Made by a program: the position numbers and the translations under genes. The notes under the pieces are model-generated. The model was not told where the DNA came from. It was given only the letters and a program-made list of their open reading frames with translations, and did not search any database. A DNA stretch of 64,000 nt, taken from Rhodobacteraceae bacterium UBA6213 (GTDB lineage Bacteria > Pseudomonadota > Alphaproteobacteria > Rhodobacterales > Rhodobacteraceae). This document shows positions 17,509-25,766 of the stretch, one piece after another (position 1 is the first letter of the stretch; every line of letters begins with the position of its first letter). Location: the NCBI GenBank assembly GCA_002421605.1, contig DISJ01000013.1:135976-199975 (forward strand), in the 5' to 3' direction.

Positions 17509-18453
17509 TCAGTAATACATGGCATCCGGGTCTTCCTTGATTTCAGGCGATAGCTCTGCCACCGATTGATGGTCACCCGTGACTTCGATGTGTTTGCAAA
17601 CCGGGTCGTGGCCGGGTGCACTGACCCAGACCTTATAGCTTCCGCTACTGACCAAAAATGTGGCGACACCTTCAGCGCTGGCCTTGGCCCAGAACGGATG
17701 CGCAGTGATATTGGCCCCACCTAAGGGCGCCTTGGTGCTGGCGTCGAGCACCGTAATCGTCACGCGGTGCTCGGGTGGGTGCACGAAATTCAGACAAAAA
17801 CTCGCCTCTGCGCCCTCATGCGTCGGCGCGTCATCATCACGCGCGATGCGCGCCTGCCAGACTTGGCGCGATACGTCGGCGGGCGCAGGTAGCGTGACCT
17901 TGGTTTCATGTAGGCCAGAGCTGCCTTGGTGCGTGTCAGCGCTCATAACACTGCTTGCAACCCGCGACCCTGTTGCGTCGTAAATGTGGATTTCGCGGCC
18001 CGCCATATTGCAGCCACCCGAGCATTTCAGCCCGATCGTGACATCAAAGCTCTGCCCCAGTGCAATCGCCGATGGCGCGCCCCAAACCAGCAGGCTGGAG
18101 CGGTGCGGCACCACCTTGAAGAAGAATTCCTGTGCTGCCTCGCCTTGCGGTGCCGCGCTTTTGGGTACCGCAGAAATCACGGCGCGCCAAGTATGGCTGC
18201 CAAGCGCGACGGGAACGGCAAAGCTGGCGGGGTCGGTGGTGTTCGTCGCACCGTCGAGCATAGTAAAGGGCAGGCATCCGACCAGCGCGCCTTCATGGTC
18301 GAAGATCTGCACGCTTTTGCCGCGCAAATCGCGCGCGGGCGTCGCACGCACAGCGCAGCGCAGAAGCAAATTCCCGCCAGTGGCGATTTCCTCAGACTCG
18401 ATGTCGACTAACATATCAAACGAAGTGTCACTGATTTCAGCTTGTGCATTCAT
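17509..18453 (-). CDS. Unknown beta-rich protein with C-terminal carboxypeptidase-regulatory-like domain
   Basis: A 314-residue protein, first gene of the oxidase/cytochrome operon. Roughly three beta-sandwich units can be guessed from spacing: about 10-110, 115-220, and 225-300. The last (VTITVLDASTKAPLGGANIT ... YKVWVSAPGH) resembles the CarboxypepD_reg/transthyretin-like fold. The N-terminus (MNAQAEISDTSFDMLVDIES) has no signal peptide, so it is predicted cytoplasmic or exported by another route, although such folds usually act outside the cytoplasm. A CSGGC motif lies near residue 148 and could bind metal or form a disulfide. It ends in DAMYY. Function unknown; its place suggests a structural or binding role in the redox system. 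Confidence 0.75.
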   Translation of the reverse strand: MNAQAEISDTSFDMLVDIESEEIATGGNLLLRCAVRATPARDLRGKSVQIFDHEGALVGCLPFTMLDGATNTTDPASFAVPVALGSHTWRAVISAVPKSAAPQGEAAQEFFFKVVPHRSSLLVWGAPSAIALGQSFDVTIGLKCSGGCNMAGREIHIYDATGSRVASSVMSADTHQGSSGLHETKVTLPAPADVSRQVWQARIARDDDAPTHEGAEASFCLNFVHPPEHRVTITVLDASTKAPLGGANITAHPFWAKASAEGVATFLVSSGSYKVWVSAPGHDPVCKHIEVTGDHQSVAELSPEIKEDPDAMYY

Positions 18454-18528
18454 CGCAATAGCGCCCGGTTATTAGAGGCTTAGGGTTGGGCGGAGGCCGA
18501 AAGCTTCCGCCCAACGCGCAAGGTGTCG

Positions 18529-18804
18529 TTAGGCTGCAGGCTCTTCATGTGCGTTTGTGCCCGCGATATAGGCGTGTACCAGACCGCGGCCTAGGCCATG
18601 CTGGTTGCCGCCGCCGCTGGCCTCGCAGCCCGCATAAAGGCCGGGGATCGGATTGCCGTCAGTATCGATCACCTGACACTTTCTGTTGATCCGCAGACCG
18701 CCATAGCTATCGTGCCAAACAATCACGATGGCCGCGGCATAGAACTTTGGACGCTCGATTTTGTACATCGGCGCATCCGGGCCGCGGCCCACGCGCCCAC
18801 GCAA
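18529..18804 (-). pseudogene. C-terminal fragment of a FAD-binding_2 (fumarate reductase/flavocytochrome-type) oxidoreductase
   Basis: About 80 codons match the C-terminal end of FAD-binding_2 flavoproteins: KFYAA, then YGGLRINRKCQVIDTDG, PIPGLYAGCEASGG and a final GRGLVHAYIAGTNAH. In the full family this closes the FAD-binding domain of proteins of roughly 450-600 residues. The N-terminal dinucleotide-binding domain and catalytic part are missing, and upstream sequence changes frame. It has no signal peptide or credible start. It is the remains of a lost gene upstream of the cytochrome/oxidase operon, possibly once part of it. Confidence 0.8.
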
Positions 18805-18861
18805 AGACGTTTTCCGCCGCTGCCACGAACGCCAAATCGACGTGGTGTGCAGCCAGCCCCG

Positions 18862-18990
18862 TCATGGCTGATTCCCAACTGGCGGGGTGTAGCCAGGGTC
18901 GTATTGTTCGTCGTAGGTGGCGTAACCGAGCGCCTCGCGTGACTCTCTGGGTTTGGCCCGGGTAGGCTCACTTACGCTGCGCTGCAGAGC
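18862..18990 (-). pseudogene. Gene debris upstream of the flavoprotein fragment
   Basis: An open minus-strand frame without a start ends in REALGYATYDEQYDPGYTP and a TGA that overlaps an ATG (ATGA). The ATG opens a short coding-like stretch (MTGLAAHHVDLAFVAAAENV), which then gives way to the flavoprotein fragment in another frame. The ATGA junction suggests two once-coupled genes. I cannot assign the family. Confidence 0.35.
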
Positions 18991-19539
18991 AGATTACACA
19001 CCCGCCAAGAGCGACGACTTTATGTGACACACTCCCTGCACTTGTATCTTTTAGCTAAATTAAAATTTTTCTAATCTGAATTAATTTTTACAACTGCAGC
19101 AATGCACCCCAAAATTTCGCCAAGTGCCCACAATAAGTCGCGTGAATCTGTGCCTGTGCGGCCCAGATTGAGCTGTCAAATTGTAGCGCGAGGCAACGTA
19201 GCAGCGAATCAAATTGACTGATTGACTGCCCACTTCGCCGGGCATCACAGTGCCTGCCGATAGGCGCATGGCAATCAGCGCTGACGAACTACCGGCGCAG
19301 CGGTGCCAGGCGCGCGGCGCCCGTGCAAGCCGCCTGTAGTGGCGGCGGCCACGCCGGGTAGCGGCGCAAACTGATTTTGCGATGACACCGCGTTTGGTCT
19401 TGCTTCAAAAAATGGTGAGCGAGGCGACTTCAAACCTAGGCGCCATTCAGAACGTAGCCATCGCTTGCTTTCGTCTGGCAGCAGCTGGGTCCGCATCCAT
19501 CCGAAGCGCCCTAAAAAAACATTTGCGCCACTAAATGAA

Positions 19540-19551
19540 TTGTTGCAACAA
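19540..19551. promoter_or_regulatory. Palindrome TTGTTGCAACAA, possible operator
   Basis: Perfect 12-bp palindrome about 74 bases before the likely start of the ABC ATPase gene. An RpiR-family regulator is encoded in the same gene block (25767-26651), and dimeric HTH regulators bind such sites. The pairing of regulator and site is inference. Confidence 0.4.
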
Positions 19552-19576
19552 ATGGTCCGCTCGCTAGTGTGCCACT

Positions 19577-19597
19577 GTGCCGCACATGAAGCGGCAC
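19577..19597 (+). promoter_or_regulatory. Leader hairpin before the ABC ATPase gene
   Basis: Stem GTGCCGC / GCGGCAC with a 7-base loop. Alternative in-frame GTG and ATG starts of the ATPase lie within the stem and loop, which favours the later ATG at 19625 as the true start. Confidence 0.4.
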
Positions 19598-19624
19598 GTC
19601 TCGCCAGAAAGGATTCAGCCCGAG

Positions 19625-20398
19625 ATGAATGCACCGGCCCCAGATCCTGCGCTCGAAGTGTTGGGCCTCGAGAAAAGCTATGGCACCGTCAAGGTGTTAC
19701 GCGGGATTGATCTTACAGCGCATGCGGGCGACGTGGTGTCGATCATTGGTGCCTCGGGGTCTGGCAAATCGACTTTCCTGCGTTGCATCAACATGCTCAC
19801 CATGCCGTCGGCCGGATCCATCCGGGTCGCAGGCGAGTTGATAAAGACTCGGCAAGCTCCGGCGGGGCTTGAGGCGAGCGATCGGCGCCAGTTGCAGCGC
19901 ATCCGCTCTGAGCTCGGAATGGTGTTTCAGGACTTCGCGCTCTGGAGCCACCTCACCGTGCTTGAAAACGTGCGTGAAGGCCCAATTCGCGTGCTGGGCT
20001 TGCAGCGGGGCGAAGCAACAAACCGTGCCGAGGCCCTGCTTGAAAAAGTGGGCCTCGCCGAAAAGCGCAACAGCTATCCTGCGCATCTTTCCGGCGGCCA
20101 ACAGCAGCGCGCGGCGATAGCCCGCGCACTGGCGATGGAGCCCAAGGCGCTGCTTTTCGACGAACCGACTTCGGCGCTCGATCCCGAATTGGTGGGAGAG
20201 GTGCTGCGCGTGATGCAGCTACTAGCCGAGGAAGGGCGCACGATGATCGTCGTGACACACGAGATGCAGTTCGCGCGCAATGTCTCGTCCAAAGTTCTCT
20301 ACTTTCATCAAGGTCTGGTGGAGGAAGAGGGCACGCCCGAAGAAATATTCGGGAACCCCAAGTCCGACCGCTGTCGGCAGTTTCTTTCGGGGCACTGA
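19625..20398 (+). CDS. Polar amino acid ABC transporter ATPase (HisP/GlnQ family)
   Basis: A 257-residue cytoplasmic ATPase. Walker A is GASGSGKST, the Q-loop region is MVFQDFALWSHLTVLEN, the signature is LSGGQQQRAAIARALA, Walker B is LLFDEPTSALDPEL and the H-loop is VTHEMQFAR. The insertion after FLRCINML and the FALWSHLTVLENV string place it with histidine/lysine-arginine/octopine transporters (HisP, OccP). The ATG at 19625 is preferred (AAAGGA upstream, though spacing is long); earlier starts lie in a hairpin. It is the first gene of an ATPase-binding protein-permease-permease operon. Confidence 0.93.
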   Translation: MNAPAPDPALEVLGLEKSYGTVKVLRGIDLTAHAGDVVSIIGASGSGKSTFLRCINMLTMPSAGSIRVAGELIKTRQAPAGLEASDRRQLQRIRSELGMVFQDFALWSHLTVLENVREGPIRVLGLQRGEATNRAEALLEKVGLAEKRNSYPAHLSGGQQQRAAIARALAMEPKALLFDEPTSALDPELVGEVLRVMQLLAEEGRTMIVVTHEMQFARNVSSKVLYFHQGLVEEEGTPEEIFGNPKSDRCRQFLSGH

Positions 20399-20460
20399 CC
20401 CGACGAGCTGAAGACCGCAAATTTCCAATAAAAACAATCGTATCAACAGGAGGTACTACC

Positions 20461-21222
20461 ATGATCCGCAATCTCTATGCCGCTGCCGCGCTGGCCTTAC
20501 TAAGCGCTCAGGGGGCCTACGCCTTGGATATCCGCATCGCAACCGAAGGGGCCTACCCTCCGTTCAACCTTGTCGATGCAAACGGCCAACTCAAAGGCTT
20601 CGATGTCGATATCGCCAACGCACTCTGCGCCGAGATGCAGGCCAATTGTACAATCGTGGCACAAGCTTGGGATGGTATCATTCCGGGGCTGAAGGCTGGC
20701 AAATACGATGCCATCATCGCCTCGATGTCGATCACCGACGAACGCAAGGAAGCGGTCGATTTCACGGCGCCCTATTACGCCGCTGGTGCCGCGCTGGTCG
20801 CCCCGACTCAAAGCGACATCACCTTCACCCTCGAGGGGCTGAGCGGCAAAACCATCGGGGTGCAGCGCGCCACCACCTATGCCGCGCTGCTGAAAGACGA
20901 ATTTCCGGGCGCCAACGTGATGACCTATGACACGGTGGACAACCAGAACCTCGACCTGAAGGCCGGTCGGTTGGATGGCGTCGTCGCCCAGCAGGTGGTC
21001 ATGTATGATTGGCTGCAACAGGAAGGGGGCGACGCGTTCGCGTTCAAGGGCGATCCTGTCATCGATCCGCAATACATCGGCACAGGCGCCGGCATCGCCG
21101 TGAACAAGGGCAACACGGAACTGCTCGCCGCGTTCGACGCCGCGCTAGCCGCGATCAAGGCGAACGGCACCTACGCTAGGATCAACGCGTCCTACTTCCC
21201 GTTCTCGATCGCTCCGCAGTGA
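20461..21222 (+). CDS. Polar amino acid ABC transporter substrate-binding protein (HisJ/LAO type)
   Basis: A 253-residue periplasmic binding protein of SBP family 3. A signal peptide spans residues 1-21 (ends GAYA/L). The mature start DIRIATEGAYPPFN, the motif GFDVDIANALC, the WDGIIPGLKAGKYDAII segment and SMSITDERKEAVDFTAPYY are typical of HisJ/ArgT/GlnH-type proteins. Two Cys near residues 57 and 64 match the disulfide of LAO/HisJ proteins, pointing to basic amino acids or opine-like ligands. Good ribosome site AGGAGG upstream. A perfect hairpin follows before the permease genes. Confidence 0.93.
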   Translation: MIRNLYAAAALALLSAQGAYALDIRIATEGAYPPFNLVDANGQLKGFDVDIANALCAEMQANCTIVAQAWDGIIPGLKAGKYDAIIASMSITDERKEAVDFTAPYYAAGAALVAPTQSDITFTLEGLSGKTIGVQRATTYAALLKDEFPGANVMTYDTVDNQNLDLKAGRLDGVVAQQVVMYDWLQQEGGDAFAFKGDPVIDPQYIGTGAGIAVNKGNTELLAAFDAALAAIKANGTYARINASYFPFSIAPQ

Positions 21223-21237
21223 TCAAGGTTCACTTCT

Positions 21238-21265
21238 ACTGCCGCCCCACGTTCGGGGCGGCAGT
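21238..21265 (+). promoter_or_regulatory. Hairpin between binding-protein and permease genes
   Basis: Perfect 11-bp stem ACTGCCGCCCC / GGGGCGGCAGT with a 6-base loop, 15 bases after the binding-protein stop, without a T-tract. Likely protects the upstream mRNA and lowers permease expression. Comparable hairpins follow the other binding-protein genes at 32031, 41919 and 53665. Confidence 0.65.
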
Positions 21266-21294
21266 TCGCTCGCCGCTTTTGTGCAGGAAAAGAC

Positions 21295-21993
21295 GTGTTT
21301 GACCTTCACGGCTTTGGCCCCCTCCTTCTCTTAGGAACGCTGATGACCGTTCAGCTTTCCGTTGCATCCGCCCTCTTAGGGCTGGTGCTCGGTCTGCTGG
21401 GGGCCACGATGAAACTATCGCGTTTTTGGCTGCTGCGATTGTTGGCCGGAATCTACACCGCGGTGATCCGCGGTGTGCCCGAGCTGATCGTGATCCTATT
21501 CCTTTACTACGGCGGGGTGATCCTACTGAACAACCTGGCACGTTCGCTGGGATACACTAGCTATATTGACGTCTCTGGTTTCACTGCCGGGGTTGCCGCA
21601 CTGTCGCTGACCTTTGGTGCCTATGCTACCGAGATCTTCCGGGGCGCAATCGCCGCCGTGCCCGACAATCAGATCGAGGCCGCACGCGCCATCGGAATGA
21701 CGCAGGTCACGATCTTTCGCCGGATCCTTTTGCCGCAAGTCTGGCGCTTTGCGCTGCCGGGGCTGGGAAACATCTTCCTCGTCATCATCAAGGAAACTGC
21801 TCTGGTCTCGGTGATCGGGCTGGACGAGCTAATGCGAAAGACCGACATCGCTGTGGGGTACACCAAGGAACCATTCACCTTCTATCTGTTCGCCGCCTTC
21901 ATCTACATGGCGATCACCACGGTCACAATGCTGGTGCAGCGTGAACTGGAGCGGCGCGCCAATCGCGGCGTCGCAGGAAGGGTTGCGGCATGA
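21295..21993 (+). CDS. Polar amino acid ABC transporter permease (HisQ type)
   Basis: A 232-residue permease of the HisMQ family. The start is GTG at 21295 with CAGGAAAAG upstream. The N-terminal segment (LLLLGTLMTVQLSVASALLG) and YTAVIRGVPELIVILFLYYGG are typical. The EAA loop (AVPDNQIEAARAIGMTQVTIFRRILLPQ; key residues E-A-A...G) contacts the ATPase. It overlaps the next permease gene by 4 bases, and the two presumably form the heterodimeric channel. Confidence 0.93.
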   Translation: MFDLHGFGPLLLLGTLMTVQLSVASALLGLVLGLLGATMKLSRFWLLRLLAGIYTAVIRGVPELIVILFLYYGGVILLNNLARSLGYTSYIDVSGFTAGVAALSLTFGAYATEIFRGAIAAVPDNQIEAARAIGMTQVTIFRRILLPQVWRFALPGLGNIFLVIIKETALVSVIGLDELMRKTDIAVGYTKEPFTFYLFAAFIYMAITTVTMLVQRELERRANRGVAGRVAA

Positions 21994-22676
21994 ATACCTC
22001 GGTCATGATCGCGGCGCTGCCAGAGCTGTTGGGCGCGGTGCTGCTGACACTAAAGCTGGTGGCGCTGGCGTTGCTGGTCGGTGTAGTGCTTGCACTACCG
22101 ACGGCGCTGGCCCGGCTTAGCCATATACTGGCGCTGCGGTGGGCGGCCACGGCGTATGTATTTTTCTTCCGGGGTACGCCGCTTTTGGTGCAGATCTTCC
22201 TGATCTATTACGGCCTGTCGCAATTCGACGCAGTGCGAACGAGCATTGCTTGGGTGGTGCTGAAAGAGCCCTTCTGGTGCGCCTTGATCGCCTTGGCGCT
22301 GAACACCGGGGCCTATACGGCCGAAGTGTTTCGCGGCGGCATTCTGTCGGTGCCGCATAACCAGATCGAGGCTGCGCGCGCTATCGGAATGTCACCGGTC
22401 ACCGCCTTCCGCCGGGTGATTTGGCCCCAGGCCATCCGTCAGGCGCTGCCCGCCTATGGCAACGAAATAATCCTGATGGTCAAGGCAAGCTCGCTCGCCT
22501 CTACCGTGACGCTGATGGACATCACCGGGGTCGCGCGAACGCTTGCCTCCGACACATACATGCCGATCGAGATTTATACGACGGCGGCACTCATCTACCT
22601 CTGCCTCACCTACGCAATGGCGCAGGTCATACATCTGTTCGAACGGCGCATGGATGTTACACGCGTCCGCACTTAG
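21990..22676 (+). CDS. Polar amino acid ABC transporter permease (HisM type)
   Basis: A 228-residue permease, second of the pair. FFRGTPLLVQIFLIYYGLSQ is the HisM/GlnP signature, and PHNQIEAARAIGMSPVTAFR is the EAA loop. The start overlaps the upstream stop (ATGA). A 135-base gap without a clear terminator separates it from the aminotransferase gene, so transport and catabolic genes may share a transcript. Confidence 0.93.
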   Translation: MNTSVMIAALPELLGAVLLTLKLVALALLVGVVLALPTALARLSHILALRWAATAYVFFFRGTPLLVQIFLIYYGLSQFDAVRTSIAWVVLKEPFWCALIALALNTGAYTAEVFRGGILSVPHNQIEAARAIGMSPVTAFRRVIWPQAIRQALPAYGNEIILMVKASSLASTVTLMDITGVARTLASDTYMPIEIYTTAALIYLCLTYAMAQVIHLFERRMDVTRVRT

Positions 22677-22811
22677 GCGGGCCGAAGTGAACCATGCGCT
22701 GCCAACCCAAAGGCAGCACACGCTGCGATATTCGCCCGGCCGCTACGGCCTCAGGCGCCTGATACACCGGCTCGCACACCCTGTGCGCGCGCCACAAACG
22801 GAGACGAAACG

Positions 22812-24191
22812 ATGAAGGACGACACCCCCTTGCTCAACCGCTCGGGCGATCAACTCCGGGCAAGCGACCTCGCCCACCACCTGCACCCGTTCACCGATCA
22901 CTATGGTCTGGCGAAAGAGGGCGGGCCAAGGGTCATCACACACGGCGAAGGTATCTACCTCTGGGATACCGAAGGGCGCCGATTGCTTGATGGAATGGCC
23001 GGGCTTTGGTGCGTCAATCTGGGTTACGGGCGCAAGGAACTGGGCGAAGTCGCCCACCAGCAAATGGACCGGCTGGCCTTCTACAACACCTTTTTCAAGA
23101 CCTCGCATGAACCGGTCATCGAACTGTCGGAACGCTTGGCCGCGCTGACGCCCGATGGCATCGAAAACTTCTTCTTTGCGAACTCGGGGTCAGAGGCCAA
23201 TGACACCGCAATGCGTCTGGTGCGCACCTACTGGGCGGCACAGGACAAACCCGAGCGACAGGTCGTGATCAGCCGCGACTACGCCTATCACGGCTCGACC
23301 ATTGCTGCGGCGAGCCTTTGCGGGCTGCCAGGAATGCACGGCACCCCCGGCCTGCCGATCGCCGGCATCGCCCATGCCAAGGCGCCCTACGCCTGGGCTG
23401 CTGGGCGTGACAAGGATGACCCCGAATATGGCCGCGAAGCCGCCGACGCGGTGGAAGCGAAGATCCTTGAGGTCGGCCCCGAAAACGTTGCCGCCTTCAT
23501 CGGCGAACCGGTCTTGGGCGCGGGCGGCGTCATCACTCCACCGCCGGGCTACTGGGCGCGGGTTCAGCAGATCTGCCGCAAATATGACATCCTGCTGATC
23601 TGCGACGAGGTGATCTGCGGGTTCGGGCGCACTGGCCAGTGGTTCGGCGCCCAAAACTACGACATCCAACCCGACATCATGTGCATGGCCAAGGGGCTGA
23701 GTTCTGGCTACTTGCCGATTTCGGCCGTGGGGGTGGGGGCGCGCGTAACTGAGGCCCTGCGCAACCGTCCGGGCGTGTTTTCTCATGGGTTCACTTACTC
23801 CGGCCATCCTGTCGCCGCCGCGGTGGCGTTGAAGGCGCTCGAAATTGTCGAGGCCGAGGGTGTGGTAGAGCATGTGCGCACCGCCGTCGGGCCTGCATTG
23901 GACCGAAGGCTGGGTGCCCTCATTGACCACCCGTTAGTGGGCGAGGTGCGCGGCATCGGCGCCATGTGGGCGCTGGAACTGACGTCAGACAAGACGACCC
24001 GCGCGCCCTTCACTCCGACCGGATCGGTCGCCACTCGTGTGCGCAACCTCTGCTTTGAGCGCGGCCTAGCAACCCGCGCCGTGCGCGAGGGGCTCGTGTT
24101 TTCGCCCCCGCTCATCATCACTCCGGCGCAAGTAGATGAGTTGGCAGATATCCTGACCTCTTGCCTCGACGCGGTTGTCGGCGAACTTTAA
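22812..24191 (+). CDS. Class III PLP aminotransferase (omega-amino acid/putrescine:pyruvate type)
   Basis: A 459-residue fold-type I, class III aminotransferase. It shows GLWCVNLGYGRKEL and FFKTSHEP near the N-terminus, the PLP phosphate-binding region NSGSEANDTAMRLVR, AYHGST, the Asp of ICDEVICGFGRTG, and the Schiff-base Lys294 in MAKGLSSGYLP. The W-CVN-G and NTFFKT features are those of the SpuC/beta-alanine:pyruvate group, which moves terminal or beta amino groups to pyruvate. A good GGAGACGAA ribosome site precedes the ATG. It lies after a polar amino acid transporter and before an M81 hydrolase; the substrate is probably what these import and release. Confidence 0.9.
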   Translation: MKDDTPLLNRSGDQLRASDLAHHLHPFTDHYGLAKEGGPRVITHGEGIYLWDTEGRRLLDGMAGLWCVNLGYGRKELGEVAHQQMDRLAFYNTFFKTSHEPVIELSERLAALTPDGIENFFFANSGSEANDTAMRLVRTYWAAQDKPERQVVISRDYAYHGSTIAAASLCGLPGMHGTPGLPIAGIAHAKAPYAWAAGRDKDDPEYGREAADAVEAKILEVGPENVAAFIGEPVLGAGGVITPPPGYWARVQQICRKYDILLICDEVICGFGRTGQWFGAQNYDIQPDIMCMAKGLSSGYLPISAVGVGARVTEALRNRPGVFSHGFTYSGHPVAAAVALKALEIVEAEGVVEHVRTAVGPALDRRLGALIDHPLVGEVRGIGAMWALELTSDKTTRAPFTPTGSVATRVRNLCFERGLATRAVREGLVFSPPLIITPAQVDELADILTSCLDAVVGEL

Positions 24192-24255
24192 AATTTCGCG
24201 GCGGCCCCGACGCCGCCCCGCACCAAAGCCCATGCATGGATACGGAGACAATACA

Positions 24256-25749
24256 TTGAAGATCGGAGTCGCCCGCCTTTGGCACGAAGCCAATTCCTTC
24301 ACCCCCTCCCATGTCGGGCTTTCGCACTTCGTGGGCCGGGAATACGCCAAGGGGAATGAGGCCGCGCAAGCGTTCCGGGGTACCACGGTGGAAACCGGCG
24401 GTGCGCTCGACTGGGCTGATCGAAGCGGGGCCCAACTGGTCTTTTCACGCCTCGCCGCCTCGGCACCGGGCGGGCCGGTGGAGCAATCCGTTCTGAACGC
24501 GATCATCGATGAAATCGTAGCCGATCCCGCCTTTGACGATGTGGATGGGATTTACCTCTCGATGCACGGTTCATGTCTTGGGGTAGAGGATCTGTCGCCC
24601 GAAACGACGCTGGTGACGCGACTACGCGCGCGCTTTCCTGATCTGCCAATCGTCGGTTCCTTCGATATGCACTGCATCCCGACACCGGCGTTGGCAGCGG
24701 CGCTGGACGGTGCCACGATTTACCGCAAGTACCCCCATACAGACATGCCCGAAACCGCAGAGCGTGCATTGGACCTACTTGCGGCGCTGATCCGTCGAGG
24801 CAACGGGCGCGGCACGGTGACGCTGGCACGCTGTGATCTGGTCTTGCCAAGCTTTAATATGCGCACCGATGAAGCAGGGCCAATGGCCGAGATCGAGGCT
24901 CTGGCCCTTGCATTAGAGGGCGAGGCCGCAGCCAAAGGAGTGCCGATCACCGCCTATCCCTTTGCCAGCTTTGCCTATGCCGATAGCCCAGAGACGAATT
25001 CGGGCGTTATGGTCACCAACTTGACCCCAGAAGATGGCGCAGCGGTGGCCATGGCGGCAGAAATCGCCGAGCGGATGGTAGCCGAGATGCGCAACCGGCG
25101 GGCGGCATTCATCCCCAATCTGCCGACGGCGGACGCGTTTTTGGCGACCCGACCTTGGGCCGACGGGCGTCGCTGGGCGATCCTTGAGCCGTCGGACAAT
25201 CCGATGTCAGGCGGGTCAGGAGATACGCCCGGCCTGCTAGCTGCCGCTTTGAACGCCAATCTTCCCGTGGGGTCTGTCTTTGCCTTCTTTGATGATCCGA
25301 GCGTAGTTGTGGCCGCGCGCGCAGCGGGAAAGGGCGCACGCCTCACGCTCTGCCTCGGCGGGCGGATCGATGGTCGGTTCGGCGCGCCGGTGCCGGTTGA
25401 GGCAGAGGTCGAACGGTTGACGGATGGGCGATTTGTGAACACCGGCCCCATGGAAACCGGGATTGCGATCAACCTTGGCAATACCGCTGTGCTGCGCGTC
25501 GGCCCGCTGAAAATCCTTGTCACTAGTGGCTGCTATTCGCCCAATGATCCGGAGTATTTCCGCCTGCACGGGATAGATATTTCCCGGGTTCCAGTACTTC
25601 TGGCGAAGGCCAAGAACCATATCCGCGCCTCTTTCGGCAGGTTATTCGACGCCTTCGCCCAAGTAGAGACACCCGGCCCGGCCATGGCCGAGGCCACCAA
25701 GCTACCGTTTCGGTGCATCCCGCCCGAACGGCTTGACCTGAACCGCTGA
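24256..25749 (+). CDS. M81 family metallohydrolase (MlrC/microcystinase C-like)
   Basis: About 497 residues with both parts of the M81 family. The N-terminal domain has ARLWHEANSFTP, SMHGSCLG, GSFDMHCIPT and RKYPHTDMPET, which hold the candidate metal ligands (Glu in WHEANSF, Asp and His in FDMH, His in YPHTD). The C-terminal MlrC domain has LEPSDNPMSGGSGDTPGLL. I prefer the TTG at 24256, with GGAG upstream, because the family usually begins M-K-I-x-V-A-R; an ATG at 24232 would add eight residues. MlrC cleaves linearised microcystin beside the beta-amino acid Adda, but most M81 proteins have unknown substrates. It sits between aminotransferase and RpiR genes. Confidence 0.88.
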   Translation: MKIGVARLWHEANSFTPSHVGLSHFVGREYAKGNEAAQAFRGTTVETGGALDWADRSGAQLVFSRLAASAPGGPVEQSVLNAIIDEIVADPAFDDVDGIYLSMHGSCLGVEDLSPETTLVTRLRARFPDLPIVGSFDMHCIPTPALAAALDGATIYRKYPHTDMPETAERALDLLAALIRRGNGRGTVTLARCDLVLPSFNMRTDEAGPMAEIEALALALEGEAAAKGVPITAYPFASFAYADSPETNSGVMVTNLTPEDGAAVAMAAEIAERMVAEMRNRRAAFIPNLPTADAFLATRPWADGRRWAILEPSDNPMSGGSGDTPGLLAAALNANLPVGSVFAFFDDPSVVVAARAAGKGARLTLCLGGRIDGRFGAPVPVEAEVERLTDGRFVNTGPMETGIAINLGNTAVLRVGPLKILVTSGCYSPNDPEYFRLHGIDISRVPVLLAKAKNHIRASFGRLFDAFAQVETPGPAMAEATKLPFRCIPPERLDLNR

Positions 25750-25766
25750 GGCATGGACCCGGAGAG

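Larger units (their letters stand above)
18991..19624. other. Intergenic region before the polar amino acid ABC operon
   Basis: Contains an AT-rich patch (about 19045-19095), a perfect palindrome at 19540-19551 and a hairpin at 19577-19597. No convincing gene; a 119-codon minus-strand frame has no family motif or ribosome site. Confidence 0.6.

Noticed and set aside
19275..19634. 119-codon minus-strand frame before the polar amino acid operon
   Set aside because: Low-complexity, Arg/Ser-rich, overlaps the ATPase start on the other strand; no motif.
24199..24217. Short GC inverted repeat between the aminotransferase and M81 genes
   Set aside because: Only a 6-bp stem with no T-tract; too weak to call a terminator in DNA this GC-rich.
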